DNA of 64,000 nucleotides from Streptomyces sp. NBC_01788 (GTDB lineage: Bacteria > Actinomycetota > Actinomycetes > Streptomycetales > Streptomycetaceae). Shown one piece after another: positions 55,023-62,553 of this stretch (positions are counted from its first letter, which is position 1; each line of letters starts with the position of its first letter). The position numbers and the translations under genes are program-made. The stretch lies in NCBI RefSeq assembly GCF_035917575.1, contig NZ_CP109090.1, positions 7,440,001-7,504,000 of the forward strand, given 5' to 3'. The notes beneath the pieces were generated by a model, which worked only from the letters and a program-made list of their open reading frames with translations, searched no databases and was not told the origin of the DNA.

Positions 55023-56111
55023 TCACCCCTGGTCGTTGAGGCGGACCGGCATCAGCAGAGAGAATGTGTGCTCGTCGTCAGGGCGGCGGATCACGAGTGG
55101 GGCCGTGGGGGCGCCGAACTCCAGGAGCAGTTCGTCCCTGGCACCGGCGGTGAGGGCGTGCAGCAGGAACTCGCGGTTGACGGCGACGTGGTTCCGGTCG
55201 TCGTCGTCCTCGCGGACGGTCACCGTGCCGTCGTTCGCCACGGCGAGCACGCTGAGGTCGTAGGACACGCCGTCCTGCTCGCGCGTCCTGTCCGCACGGA
55301 CGGGGCCCGTCTCCAGAGCCTTGCGGAAGGTGGCCACGTCGATGACCGCCCGGCGCCCGGCGGGCAGGGCGACGATGCGCCGGTAGTCGGGGAAGTCGTG
55401 GTCGAGGCACTGGCCGACCGCCTGGCGGTCCCCGGCCTCCAACGTCACACGGCCGGCGTCCACGGCGAGGTGGACGGGTTCCCCGCCGTCCAGCAGCGCC
55501 CGCATCGCGTCGGCGAGCGGGAGGGGCACGATGACCTGCGCGCGGCCCGCGCCGTGCCGGGCGGTGCGTGCCCGCGCGACGGCCATCCGGTACCGGTCGG
55601 TGGCCACGACACGGAGGTCTTCACCCTCGATGTCGAACAGGAGCCCGCCGAGCATCGGCAGCTCCGGATCGGTACTGGCCGCGAAACGGACCGCGTCGAG
55701 CGCGGCGGCCAGCTCCAGGGCGGAGACGGACAGCCGGGCGGTGGCGGTGCGGAGCGAAGAGGCCATGGGGTTCTCCCTGTGGTCGAGTACTGCTCGGAGC
55801 GCGGAGAACTCACTGCGGGCATCGGACAGACCGAGCTCGAGACGGTGCAGGTGCGCCTGGAGGAGCCTCCGCACCAGGTCGGTGTCCGCGCTGGACCAGC
55901 CGGCCAGCACCAGGCGGATGTCCGCCAGCGGCATGCCGGCCCGGCGCAGGCGGGCCAGCAATCCGGCCTCGTCGCACTGTTCGGGGTCGTACCAGCGGTA
56001 GCCACTCACCGGGTCCACCCAGGCGGGGACCAGTACACCGGCCCGGTCGTAGAACCGGAGCGCGCTCACGCTCAGTCCGCTGTCCCGGGCCATCTCCCCG
56101 ATGCTGCGCAT
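55023..56111 (-). CDS. MerR-type regulator fused to a DNA sliding-clamp (DnaN-like) domain
   Basis: A 362-residue fusion. Residues 1-70 form a MerR HTH (MRSIGEMARDSGLSVSALRF, YDRAGVL, GYRWYD) and 75-110 its dimerisation helix. From about 125 to the end the sequence follows the bacterial beta clamp: LSVSALELAAALDAVRFAAS, GLLFDIEGEDLRVVATDRYR, a second domain with VTLEAGD and HDFPDYRRIV, and the C-terminal LLMPVRL characteristic of DnaN. About two of the three clamp repeats are present. The clamp part could be a sensor or a scaffold for DNA-bound partners. A promoter with a 19-base spacer and dyad (56131-56161) lies just upstream, so it probably regulates itself. Confidence 0.85.
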   Translation of the reverse strand: MRSIGEMARDSGLSVSALRFYDRAGVLVPAWVDPVSGYRWYDPEQCDEAGLLARLRRAGMPLADIRLVLAGWSSADTDLVRRLLQAHLHRLELGLSDARSEFSALRAVLDHRENPMASSLRTATARLSVSALELAAALDAVRFAASTDPELPMLGGLLFDIEGEDLRVVATDRYRMAVARARTARHGAGRAQVIVPLPLADAMRALLDGGEPVHLAVDAGRVTLEAGDRQAVGQCLDHDFPDYRRIVALPAGRRAVIDVATFRKALETGPVRADRTREQDGVSYDLSVLAVANDGTVTVREDDDDRNHVAVNREFLLHALTAGARDELLLEFGAPTAPLVIRRPDDEHTFSLLMPVRLNDQG

Positions 56112-56130
56112 GTCGTTCTCCACACCCGGA

Positions 56131-56161
56131 ACTCTGGGCCCTCCACAAGGTCGAGGGTCAA
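56131..56161 (-). promoter_or_regulatory. MerR-type promoter with 19-base spacer and dyad
   Basis: On the minus strand TTGACC (-35, 56161-56156), 19 bases, CAGAGT (-10, 56136-56131). The spacer carries CCCTC-N9-GAGGG (56157-56139). Over-long 19-20 base spacers with a central dyad are diagnostic of MerR-regulated promoters. Transcription would start about 13 bases before the merR ATG. Confidence 0.72.
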
Positions 56162-56261
56162 CCCCGGTTCGTTCTCGATCACACAGTGGCGCGGAGCCCG
56201 AGCAGGGGAGTGCGGCAGGTGCGAGGCCGCCGAAGGGCATTCGGCGTCGGGCGAACGGCAC

Positions 56262-56269
56262 AATACTCT
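56262..56269 (+). promoter_or_regulatory. -10-like box before the AlbA/Schlafen-type gene
   Basis: AATACT/TACTCT (56262-56269) immediately precedes GTG 56272. No ribosome site is visible, suggesting a leaderless or very short-leader transcript. No -35 was recognised. Confidence 0.4.
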
Positions 56270-56271
56270 GT

Positions 56272-57468
56272 GTGAACGCACATGACGTAGATCTGGCCGA
56301 CGCCCTCGGGACCCGTGAGACCCCGACCCTCGAGTTCAAGCGGACCGCCAAGCGGGAAGGCAAGCGCGGTGACGCCATCGGCAATGCCGTCTGCGCGATG
56401 GCCAACGATCTCGTCGGCACGGGCGGAGGGGACATCCTCATCGGCGTCGCGGACGACGGGACCCCGGTCGACGACGTGGACGTCAGCGACCGGGCTCTGC
56501 TGGCCCTCACCGACCTCCGGGACGACGGCAGGATCCTGGACCGGCCGTCCTTCACCGTCCGGGCGGCGACCTACCGGGGCAAGCCCGTGGTGCACATCCA
56601 CGTGGAGGCATCCGCCGCCTTGCCCGTGCGCTTCGACGGAGTCGTGTGGGTGCGGCCCGGTCCGACCACCCGTAAGGCCACGCGTGAGGACGAGCGAGTC
56701 CTCACCGAGCGTCGGCGGGCCGGAGACGGTCCCTTCGACAGCAGGCCCGTGCCGTGCGCGACCCTCGACGACCTGGACCTCGAACTCTTCCGCAGCGACT
56801 ACCTGCCGTCCATGGTCGGACCTGAGGTCATCGAGGAGAACGGGCGCCCGGTGCACCAGCAGCTCTCCTCCCTGCACCTCACCACCCCGGACGGTCGGCC
56901 GACCGCTCTCGGACTGCTCGCTGTCGGGCTCGACCCCGGCAGCCTGATCCCCGGGGCGTACGTACAGTTCGTCCGGTACCAGGGCGTGGATCTCGACGCG
57001 CCCGTCACCGACGACCAGGAACTGCGCGAGAACCTTGTGGGCATGGCGGCCAGACTCGAACCGCTGCTGCGCAGCAACCTTCGTACGCGTCTGGTGGAGG
57101 AGGGATTCCGGGAGACTCCGCAGCCCGACTATCCGCTGGAGGCGCTGCGGGAGGTGTCGATGAACGCCTTGATGCACCGCAACTACGAGACCTCGTACGC
57201 CCCCGTGCGCATCGCCTGGTTCGACGACCGGATCGAGGTGACCAATCCCGGAGGACCCTACGGGCAGGTCCGGGACGACAACTTCGACCGGGTGAACGAC
57301 TACCGCAACCCATCCCTCGCCGCGGCGATGAAAGGGCTCGGCTATGTGAACCGGTTCGGGCGGGGGATCGGACGGGTACGGGCATCGCTCGCGCGCAACG
57401 GGAATCCCCCCGCCGAATTCCAGGTCGACGCGTCGTCGTGGGCCGTCATCCTCCGGAGGGCCTCATGA
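56272..57468 (+). CDS. AlbA/Schlafen-domain ATP-binding protein
   Basis: The 398-residue protein has an N-terminal Schlafen AlbA_2 domain (about 12-135: ETPTLEFKRTAKREGKRGDA, AVCAMANDLVGTGGGDILIGV). The C-terminal half is GHKL/HATPase_c_4-like (LREVSMNALMHRNYETSYAP, IEVTNPGGPYG, NRFGRGIGRVRASL). Proteins of this layout (COG2865) are often called transcriptional regulators, but many sit in phage-defence islands, where AlbA_2 resembles nucleic-acid cleavage or binding domains. It heads an operon: its stop overlaps the ATG of the ParA gene (ATGA). It is divergent from the MerR-clamp gene, whose operator lies in the shared 160-base promoter region. Confidence 0.85.
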   Translation: MNAHDVDLADALGTRETPTLEFKRTAKREGKRGDAIGNAVCAMANDLVGTGGGDILIGVADDGTPVDDVDVSDRALLALTDLRDDGRILDRPSFTVRAATYRGKPVVHIHVEASAALPVRFDGVVWVRPGPTTRKATREDERVLTERRRAGDGPFDSRPVPCATLDDLDLELFRSDYLPSMVGPEVIEENGRPVHQQLSSLHLTTPDGRPTALGLLAVGLDPGSLIPGAYVQFVRYQGVDLDAPVTDDQELRENLVGMAARLEPLLRSNLRTRLVEEGFRETPQPDYPLEALREVSMNALMHRNYETSYAPVRIAWFDDRIEVTNPGGPYGQVRDDNFDRVNDYRNPSLAAAMKGLGYVNRFGRGIGRVRASLARNGNPPAEFQVDASSWAVILRRAS

Positions 57469-58496
57469 AGCGGACGTCGATCGCGCTCTTCAACAACAAG
57501 GGTGGGGTGGGAAAGACGACCCTGACCTACCACCTGGCCCACATGTTCCGCAGGCTCGGTCTGACGGTGCTGGCCGTCGATCTCGACCCTCAGGCGAACC
57601 TCACCTCGATGTGCCTGGACGAGACCGAGATCGAGGAACTGTGGGACAACCAGTCCGAGCTGATCGCTCAGGGCGCTGTCGCCTCCGCGCTGCCCGGCAC
57701 CGGCCGGGTGCGCAACGGGCAGACGATCGCCGACGCGGTGCGGCCCATCCTGGAGGGCACGGGAGACGTTGCCCCCATCGAACCGGCCGAACTCCAGCCG
57801 GGGCTCTGGCTATTGACCGGTAGCCTTGATCTGAGCCGCTTCGAGGACAAGCTGTCCAACGAGTGGTTCAAGACCTTTGCCGGTGACATCGCGGCGATCC
57901 GCACCACCACGGCCTTCCACCGCGTGGTGGAGCAGGCGGCCGACGGGATTGACGCCGACATCGTCCTGATCGACGTGGGGCCCAACCTCGGGGCGATCAA
58001 CAGGGCTGCGCTCATCGCGGCCGACAATGTGCTGATGCCGCTCGCCGCCGACCTCTTCTCCCTCAAGGGGCTCAGCAACCTCGGCCCCACCCTGCGCGAT
58101 TGGCGCAGGGACTGGCAGCAACTCGTCCTGCCCCGGGTTCCCGCCGGTTTCTCCGCGCCGCGCGCCGAGATGCGCCCCCTCGGCTATGTGATCATGCAGC
58201 CGGAGATGCGGCTGGACAGACCCGTGAAGGCGTACGAGCGGTGGCTGCAGCGCATCCCCTGGGTCTACTCCGCGGCCGTACTGGGCGAGGGAGCGCCGGA
58301 GCAAGGTGGCGACCGGCACCGCATCGCCACCTTGCGCAACTACCGCAGTCTCACGCCGCTCGCGCACGATGCGAGGAAACCCATGTTCGACCTGAAAGCG
58401 GCCGACGGCGCGCTCGGCAGCACCCAGAAGTACGTGCAGACCTGCTACCGGGAGTTCCGTGAGCTGGCGAAGGAGGTTCTGGCTCGAGCCCGGTAA
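57465..58496 (+). CDS. ParA-family ATPase
   Basis: The 343-residue P-loop ATPase has a deviant Walker A, FNNKGGVGKTTLTYHLAH (residues 9-26), Walker A' VDLDPQANLTS and Walker B VLIDVGPNLGAINRAAL, with an MPLAADLFSLKGLSNLGPTL switch region. ParA proteins move plasmids or chromosomes with ParB partners. Here no parB or parS-like gene follows. Instead it is translationally coupled to an AlbA/HATPase gene and followed by the remains of a PLD-type nuclease gene. That points to an ATP-switch role in a defence or mobile-element module rather than partitioning. A bulky insertion between Walker A' and B (about 45-150) distinguishes it from chromosomal ParA/Soj. Confidence 0.88.
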   Translation: MKRTSIALFNNKGGVGKTTLTYHLAHMFRRLGLTVLAVDLDPQANLTSMCLDETEIEELWDNQSELIAQGAVASALPGTGRVRNGQTIADAVRPILEGTGDVAPIEPAELQPGLWLLTGSLDLSRFEDKLSNEWFKTFAGDIAAIRTTTAFHRVVEQAADGIDADIVLIDVGPNLGAINRAALIAADNVLMPLAADLFSLKGLSNLGPTLRDWRRDWQQLVLPRVPAGFSAPRAEMRPLGYVIMQPEMRLDRPVKAYERWLQRIPWVYSAAVLGEGAPEQGGDRHRIATLRNYRSLTPLAHDARKPMFDLKAADGALGSTQKYVQTCYREFRELAKEVLARAR

Positions 58497-58612
58497 GTGG
58501 GCAGCGCGTGAACGGCGGAAGACGGAGACGCCTGAGGCCGCGCGACCGTGACCACGGCTGCGCGGCCTCACAGAAACGCGCGTCAGCTGTCGTCGGGGGA
58601 CAGCCATCCCAC

Positions 58613-58921
58613 ATGGCGCAGAACGGGTGCGACGCGGAAGTGAACGAAGGCGACCGGCACCGGTTCGAGGCCGCCGTCGAGGCCGCGGTGGCGGCCCTCG
58701 GACTGTACCGAGGCAAGGACCTGGTTGGCCTGCTGGCACAACGACGTTCTAGGGAAAGGGCGTTGACCGAGCTCGCGACCTCGGGAGTCGGTGTCGCCGT
58801 CGCAGAGGTGTACGACGCCATGGAAGCGGAGTCGGTCCCGCCGGCCGAGGCGGCCGCCTTGTGCGGGGATATGTCGCCGCCTTGCTGCGGGCGCGGGACA
58901 CGGTCCAGGTCCGCACCGTGT
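58613..58921 (+). pseudogene. Phospholipase-D-like (DrmC-type) gene, 5' part, frameshifted and interrupted
   Basis: Codons from ATG 58613 read MAQNGCDAEVNEGDRHRFEA and continue in normal codon usage to about 58860 (VYDAMEAESVPPAEAA). Downstream, coding quality moves to another frame: RLVRGYVAALLRARDTVQVR then TVW. That frame carries a stop near 58749 when read further upstream, so a real frameshift lies between about 58840 and 58870. The second frame runs up to the IS insertion after base 58921 and continues, if the IS is removed, at 60700 with SGPSTPAVPVRATAQVL. The assembled protein resembles the N-terminal part of PLD-family nucleases such as DISARM DrmC. It is third in the AlbA-ParA operon. 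Confidence 0.68.
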
Positions 58922-58951
58922 GGACGCTGTTGGTAAATCGGGTGCGGGCGT

Positions 58952-58996
58952 GACGACGGCCTGGATGACCCCGTTGGGGTTGTGCAGGCCGTCGTC
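58952..58996 (+). other. Hairpin upstream of transposase
   Basis: GACGACGGCCTG (58952-58963) and CAGGCCGTCGTC (58985-58996) are perfect inverted repeats enclosing a second hairpin (ACCCC-GTT-GGGGT, 58968-58980). In external transcripts it would fold just before the transposase ribosome site, a known way for IS elements to limit read-through expression. Confidence 0.65.
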
Positions 58997-59015
58997 GTGT
59001 TGAGGGGTGGGTTCG

Positions 59016-60662
59016 GTGTCCCTGCGTGGGGTGGATCTGGCGGAGATTCCGGAGGAGACCGCTCGGCTGGCACGTGCGGTGTTCCCGAAGGGCTGCCCGG
59101 TTATGCGGGTGCGGGATGCGCTCGGGCCGGTGTTCTCGGATGCCGATTTCGAGGAACTGTTTCCGGTCAGGGGGCGGCCGGCGGTGTCTCCGGCCCGGCT
59201 CGCGCTGGTGTCGGTGTTGCAGTTCGCCGAGGGGCTGACCGACAGGCAGGCCGCACACGCGGTCCGCTCCCGTCTGGACTGGAAGTACGCCCTCTCGCTG
59301 GAGTTGGCAGACACCGGATTCGACTTCTCGGTACTCAGCGAGTTCCGTGCCCGGCTGGTCGACGGCGAGGCCGTCCAGATGATGTTCGATGCAGTACTCC
59401 GGGCGGCCGGCGAGGCAGGGCTGGTCAAGGCGGGCAAGCGGCAGCGCACGGATGCCACGCATGTGCTGGCCGCAACAAGAGACCTGAACCGTCTGGAGTT
59501 CGTGGTCGAGACACTGCGGGCGGCACTGAACCAGGTGGCGGCGGAGGCCGGGGACTGGCTGGTGACGGTGTCGCCGCCGGAGTGGTTCGACCGCTACTCG
59601 GCCAGGCCGGAGGACAGCCGCTTCGCGTCCCGGTGGGCGGCCCGCGTCGAACACGCCGACCAGTGCGGGACCGACGGCATGACGCTGCTGGAGGCCGTCT
59701 GGTCGGCCGCGTCACCGCCCACGTTGCAGAGCCTGCCCGCAGTGGAGTTCCTGCGGCAGACCTGGGTGCAGCAGTTCCACCACGTTGAGGGCGCCGTGCG
59801 CTGGCGGGGGACGAAGGACCTCCCGCCGGGCCTGATCCGCTTACGGACCCCCTACGAACCCGAGGCCCGCACTGGTTCGAAACGGGATCTGGGCTGGTCC
59901 GGTTACAAGGTCCACCTCAGCGAGACCTGCGAGCCCGACGCACCGCATCTGATCACCCACATTCGCACCACGCCGGCGCCCGTCAACGACGTCCTCGTCC
60001 TGGAGGACATCCACACCGCCCTGGCCGAACGGGGCCTGCTGCCGGACGAGCACCTGGTGGACGCCGGATACATCGACGCCGAACAGATCCACCACGCCCG
60101 CCGCGATCACGACATCGAACTGGTCGGTCCGGTCAAGCCCACCACCGTGAAGGGACAGGCGACCGGGAACGTCTTCAACAACACCCGCTTCACCATCGAC
60201 TGGGACCAACGCAAGGCCGTCTGCCCCGGAGGCCAAACCAGCGTCCAGTGGCGGGAAGCCCAAAGCCAGTGGGAGGCCCCAGTCACCCGGGTCCGGTTCG
60301 CTGCCCGGCACTGCGACCCCTGCGAACTGCGGACCTCGTGCACCAGCTCCAGGACCGGCCGCAATCTGACCCTGAGACCGAAGACCGAGCACGACATCCT
60401 TCAACAGGCCCGTATCGAGCAGGACACCGACCACTGGCGCCGCCGCTACGGACACCGAGCCGGCGTCGAGGGCACCATCTCACAGAGCGTCCAGGCGTTC
60501 GGCCTGCGCAGATCCCGCTACCGCGGCCTCACCAAGACCCGGTTGCAGCACTACTGCACCGGCGCCGCCATCAACCTCGCCCGCATCGATGCCTGGCTCA
60601 CCGGCAGACCACTCGCCAAGACTCGCGTTTCGCCCTTCGCAGCACTCCGCCCCGCTGGATGA
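59016..60662 (+). CDS. IS1182-family transposase
   Basis: The 548-residue DDE transposase has a DUF772-type N-terminal domain (GRPAVSPARLALVSVLQFAEGLTDRQAAHAVRSRLDWKYAL), a core with SEFRARL, KRQRTDATHVLA (first Asp), DLGWSGYKVHLSET, EHLVDAGYIDAEQI (second Asp), a Cys-rich insertion CDPCELRTSC, and the ending RRRYGHRAGVEGTISQSVQAFGLRRSRYRGL (final Glu). Full length and intact, so the element is probably active. The start GTG 59016 has GAGGGG 8 bases upstream; GTG 59007 would overlap that site. A hairpin terminator contains the stop codon. Confidence 0.93.
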   Translation: MSLRGVDLAEIPEETARLARAVFPKGCPVMRVRDALGPVFSDADFEELFPVRGRPAVSPARLALVSVLQFAEGLTDRQAAHAVRSRLDWKYALSLELADTGFDFSVLSEFRARLVDGEAVQMMFDAVLRAAGEAGLVKAGKRQRTDATHVLAATRDLNRLEFVVETLRAALNQVAAEAGDWLVTVSPPEWFDRYSARPEDSRFASRWAARVEHADQCGTDGMTLLEAVWSAASPPTLQSLPAVEFLRQTWVQQFHHVEGAVRWRGTKDLPPGLIRLRTPYEPEARTGSKRDLGWSGYKVHLSETCEPDAPHLITHIRTTPAPVNDVLVLEDIHTALAERGLLPDEHLVDAGYIDAEQIHHARRDHDIELVGPVKPTTVKGQATGNVFNNTRFTIDWDQRKAVCPGGQTSVQWREAQSQWEAPVTRVRFAARHCDPCELRTSCTSSRTGRNLTLRPKTEHDILQQARIEQDTDHWRRRYGHRAGVEGTISQSVQAFGLRRSRYRGLTKTRLQHYCTGAAINLARIDAWLTGRPLAKTRVSPFAALRPAG

Positions 60663-60677
60663 GATCCAGCGGGGCGG
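60647..60677 (+). terminator. Transposase terminator overlapping its stop codon
   Basis: CCGCCCCGCTGGAT (60647-60660) pairs with 60664-60677 around loop GAG. A perfect 14-base stem, with the TGA spanning stem and loop. Confidence 0.85.
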
Positions 60678-60695
60678 AATTAACCAACAGCGTCC

Positions 60696-60815
60696 GTGTG
60701 GAGCGGGCCCTCGACACCGGCCGTCCCGGTGCGTGCCACAGCCCAGGTGCTCGTCGAGGTCATCGACCAGGCCCGCGAGGAGCTGCTGGCCATGACCTAC
60801 GCCGCCCGCCCGACG
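60696..60815 (+). pseudogene. PLD-like gene, 3' fragment after the IS
   Basis: Continues the interrupted gene: VWSGPSTPAVPVRATAQVLV, then EVIDQAREELLAMTYAARP, in the frame joined to 58918-58921 once the IS is excised. This is the conserved 'V-W-[ST]-G-P...V-P-V-R...L-[IL]' entry to the PLD domain. After about 60815 similarity stops abruptly: no HxKxxxxD catalytic motif occurs before the next gene, so the catalytic part has been deleted. Confidence 0.7.
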
Positions 60816-60827
60816 TGCGCAGCCTCG

Positions 60828-60852
60828 CCTTCGCATACTTCGTTCGTGCGAA
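60828..60852. other. Small hairpin near the end of the PLD remnant
   Basis: CTTCGCA and TGCGAAG are inverted repeats with an 11-base loop. The hairpin lies downstream of the leftward DinB-like gene and could end its transcript. Confidence 0.35.
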
Positions 60853-60921
60853 GCCGGGGCGGCCTTTTGCGCTCACGCCCAGGCGCCTGTCCCAGCACAG
60901 CCGAGCGGGATCAGCGCCCTC

Positions 60922-61521
60922 TCAGTCCTCGCCCGCCTCCCGTGCGGTGCGCTCCAGTCGGCGTCGGTGGTTCTCCCACCGGACGCGATCGCCCGGAGGG
61001 ATGTGGGCGGCGCCCTGTGACAGGCCTACGGTCCCGTCGATGAGTTCCCGGACGATGTCGGCGTGGCCGGCGTGCCGCTGGGTGTCGGACAGTACGCGGA
61101 CCAGGATGTGGTGGAGGGTCACCTCTCGCCGTTCCTCCGGCCACCACGGGACCCGACCAGTCGCGTCGAGCGGCAGCTGCGTGATCGTCCCGTCCGCATG
61201 CTCCCAGGCCTGCCGGTAGAGCCCGGTGATCTCCTCGCGCGACTCGTCCGCGGCGGCCCACATGTCCGCGTTGGGCTCGGCGTCCTCCGTGTACCACCAG
61301 GGCGGCGGATCCCCCCTGAAGAACGGCCGGCCGAACGTGTCGCCGAAGTAGCCGAGTTCCACGCCCGCGGTGTGCTTGACCAGCCCCAACAGGTTGGTGC
61401 CGGTGGGGGTCAGAGGGCGGCGTACGTCGTATTCCGAGAGCCCTTCGAGCTTCCAGAGCAGGGCGTCACGGGCGTCTTGCAGATAGCGGAGAAGGTTCGC
61501 CTTCGGGTCTGCTTCGATCAT
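60922..61521 (-). CDS. DinB/DUF664-family protein
   Basis: The 199-residue four-helix DinB-superfamily protein begins MIEADPKANLLRYLQDARDA and has the metal-site histidine in LLGLVKHTAGVELGYFG. A second pair lies in TLHHILVRVLSDTQRHAGHAD. DUF664/DinB proteins in Actinobacteria include mycothiol-dependent S-transferases and maleylpyruvate isomerase-like enzymes, so a thiol-transfer role is plausible but unproven. ATG 61521 was chosen for the canonical N-terminus. Longer frames are not conserved-looking. It ends just outside the island debris. Confidence 0.85.
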   Translation of the reverse strand: MIEADPKANLLRYLQDARDALLWKLEGLSEYDVRRPLTPTGTNLLGLVKHTAGVELGYFGDTFGRPFFRGDPPPWWYTEDAEPNADMWAAADESREEITGLYRQAWEHADGTITQLPLDATGRVPWWPEERREVTLHHILVRVLSDTQRHAGHADIVRELIDGTVGLSQGAAHIPPGDRVRWENHRRRLERTAREAGED

Positions 61522-61820
61522 GCCGGACAGTCTTCCGACCGGCACTGACAACGGGGCCCGTCCGTGCCCGGGTGCGTGGGGCGGATGTGGAAGACAAGCT
61601 GAAGGTACGGGTCCGAGGCAGGTGAGGCATGAGCGACCGGACAGCTGCCGTGATCGAGGCGGTGACCGGCCGGTCGCGATCCGGTCCCGTGCCGAGCGCC
61701 GCCCATGGGGCCGACGGCGTGCGGTGAGGCCATGTGGCCCCATGACAGACGGGGGGCCGCCGGGTGACCGTGGGAAGTGCGCGGGACCCGAGCGCAGGAG
61801 CAGGGAAGAAGGTTGACGGC

Positions 61821-62114
61821 ATGGCCTGGGCATCTTGGACCACCCCCGGGGTCTTCACCGGCCGGGGCGGCGTACGAACGGACGAGGCCGGGGTCGTCAC
61901 CGGCAATCTGACCGTCCACACCACCTGGGACGGCAACGAGGCCGACGTGACGGTCGGGTACACCGGCACCTCCGAATGGTTCACCCTCACCGGTAGCCCC
62001 GTGCCCTGCCGTACCGAGCGGCACAGCCGGGAACTGCACCAGGCCGTGGTGGCCGCCGTAGGCGCGGGCGGCGGAGTCACCATCCAGACGACGCGCGTGA
62101 CGGAAACGACCTGA
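61821..62114 (+). CDS. Hypothetical protein (97 aa)
   Basis: A 97-residue beta-rich protein begins MAWASWTTPGVFTGRGGVRT and contains DVTVGYTGTSEWFTLTGSPV followed by a short helix (SRELHQAVVAAV). There is no signal peptide and no membrane segment, and third-position G+C is normal. I recognise no characterised family; the compact single-domain look suggests a conserved actinobacterial protein. AAGAAGG precedes ATG 61821. The next gene converges. Confidence 0.68.
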   Translation: MAWASWTTPGVFTGRGGVRTDEAGVVTGNLTVHTTWDGNEADVTVGYTGTSEWFTLTGSPVPCRTERHSRELHQAVVAAVGAGGGVTIQTTRVTETT

Positions 62115-62139
62115 AGCGCGCCGAACGCGGCCCCGACGC

Positions 62140-62373
62140 TCAGCCGCGCGTGTTGTCGGGCTCGGGGCCCCAGTACTCAGGGCCGCCCCCGCGCCAGTCG
62201 ATCAGCGGGGAGACCGAGACCTCCACGGGGTCGACGTCGAGCCCCGCGCGGCGCAGGAACTCGGCGACGTCGGCGACGCTGTAGGCAAGCCCCAGGATCT
62301 CGCCGTTCACGCGGACGCGCCGCCCGCCCGTCGGGGAGGGCGGGTGCACGATCACAGGCAGTGCTCCGGGCAT
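62140..62373 (-). CDS. Small conserved-type hypothetical protein (77 aa)
   Basis: A 77-residue soluble protein: VHPPSPTGGRRVRVNGEILG, then LAYSVADVAEFLRRAGLDVD and an acidic Trp-rich end (DWRGGGPEYWGPEPDN). The beta-beta-alpha pattern resembles a small DNA- or RNA-contact or ubiquitin-like module, but no family is recognised. Codon bias is typical of the genome. Ends 26 bases from the convergent gene. Confidence 0.7.
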   Translation of the reverse strand: MPGALPVIVHPPSPTGGRRVRVNGEILGLAYSVADVAEFLRRAGLDVDPVEVSVSPLIDWRGGGPEYWGPEPDNTRG

Positions 62374-62414
62374 GTACCCAGCATGGGATGCGGCCGGGCG
62401 GCCCGCATCCGGAC

Positions 62415-62500
62415 GGCTAGGGTCTTTCGTTTGGATCAGGCCGGATCAGGGAGCGGTGCCAGGGCCCGCGAGCCCGGCCTGATCCAAACGAGTGGCCCTA
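62415..62500. repeat. Long palindromic intergenic element (copy 3, both arms)
   Basis: TCGTTTGGATCAGGCCGG (62427-62444) and its perfect complement (62474-62491) form an 18-base inverted repeat around a 29-base loop. CTAGGG flanks both arms in inverted orientation. The arm sequence recurs at 3043 and 27555. Confidence 0.8.
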
Positions 62501-62553
62501 GGGTCCACGGCGTGCGCGGGCCGCCGAGGGGAGGGCCCGATTACGCTGGCGGG

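Larger units (their letters stand above)
58918..60699. mobile_element. IS1182-family insertion sequence with target duplication
   Basis: The element spans 58922-60695 (1774 bp). Its ends are inverted repeats: GGACGCTGTTGGT at 58922-58934, and its complement at 60683-60695, 13 bases identical, with similarity continuing a few bases inward. It is flanked by the direct repeat GTGT (58918-58921 and 60696-60699). It contains one transposase gene. It sits inside the PLD-like gene, and excision with one GTGT removed restores a continuous reading frame across the junction, which confirms the boundaries. Confidence 0.92.

Noticed and set aside
57465..58496. Plasmid or integrative-element partition locus
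   Set aside because: ParA is present but there is no ParB, parS-like repeat, replication gene, integrase or att-like repeat nearby.
58613..60815. A complete DISARM system
   Set aside because: Only a fragment resembling the accessory PLD protein DrmC is present; no helicase drmA/drmD, drmB or methyltransferase gene is in the window.
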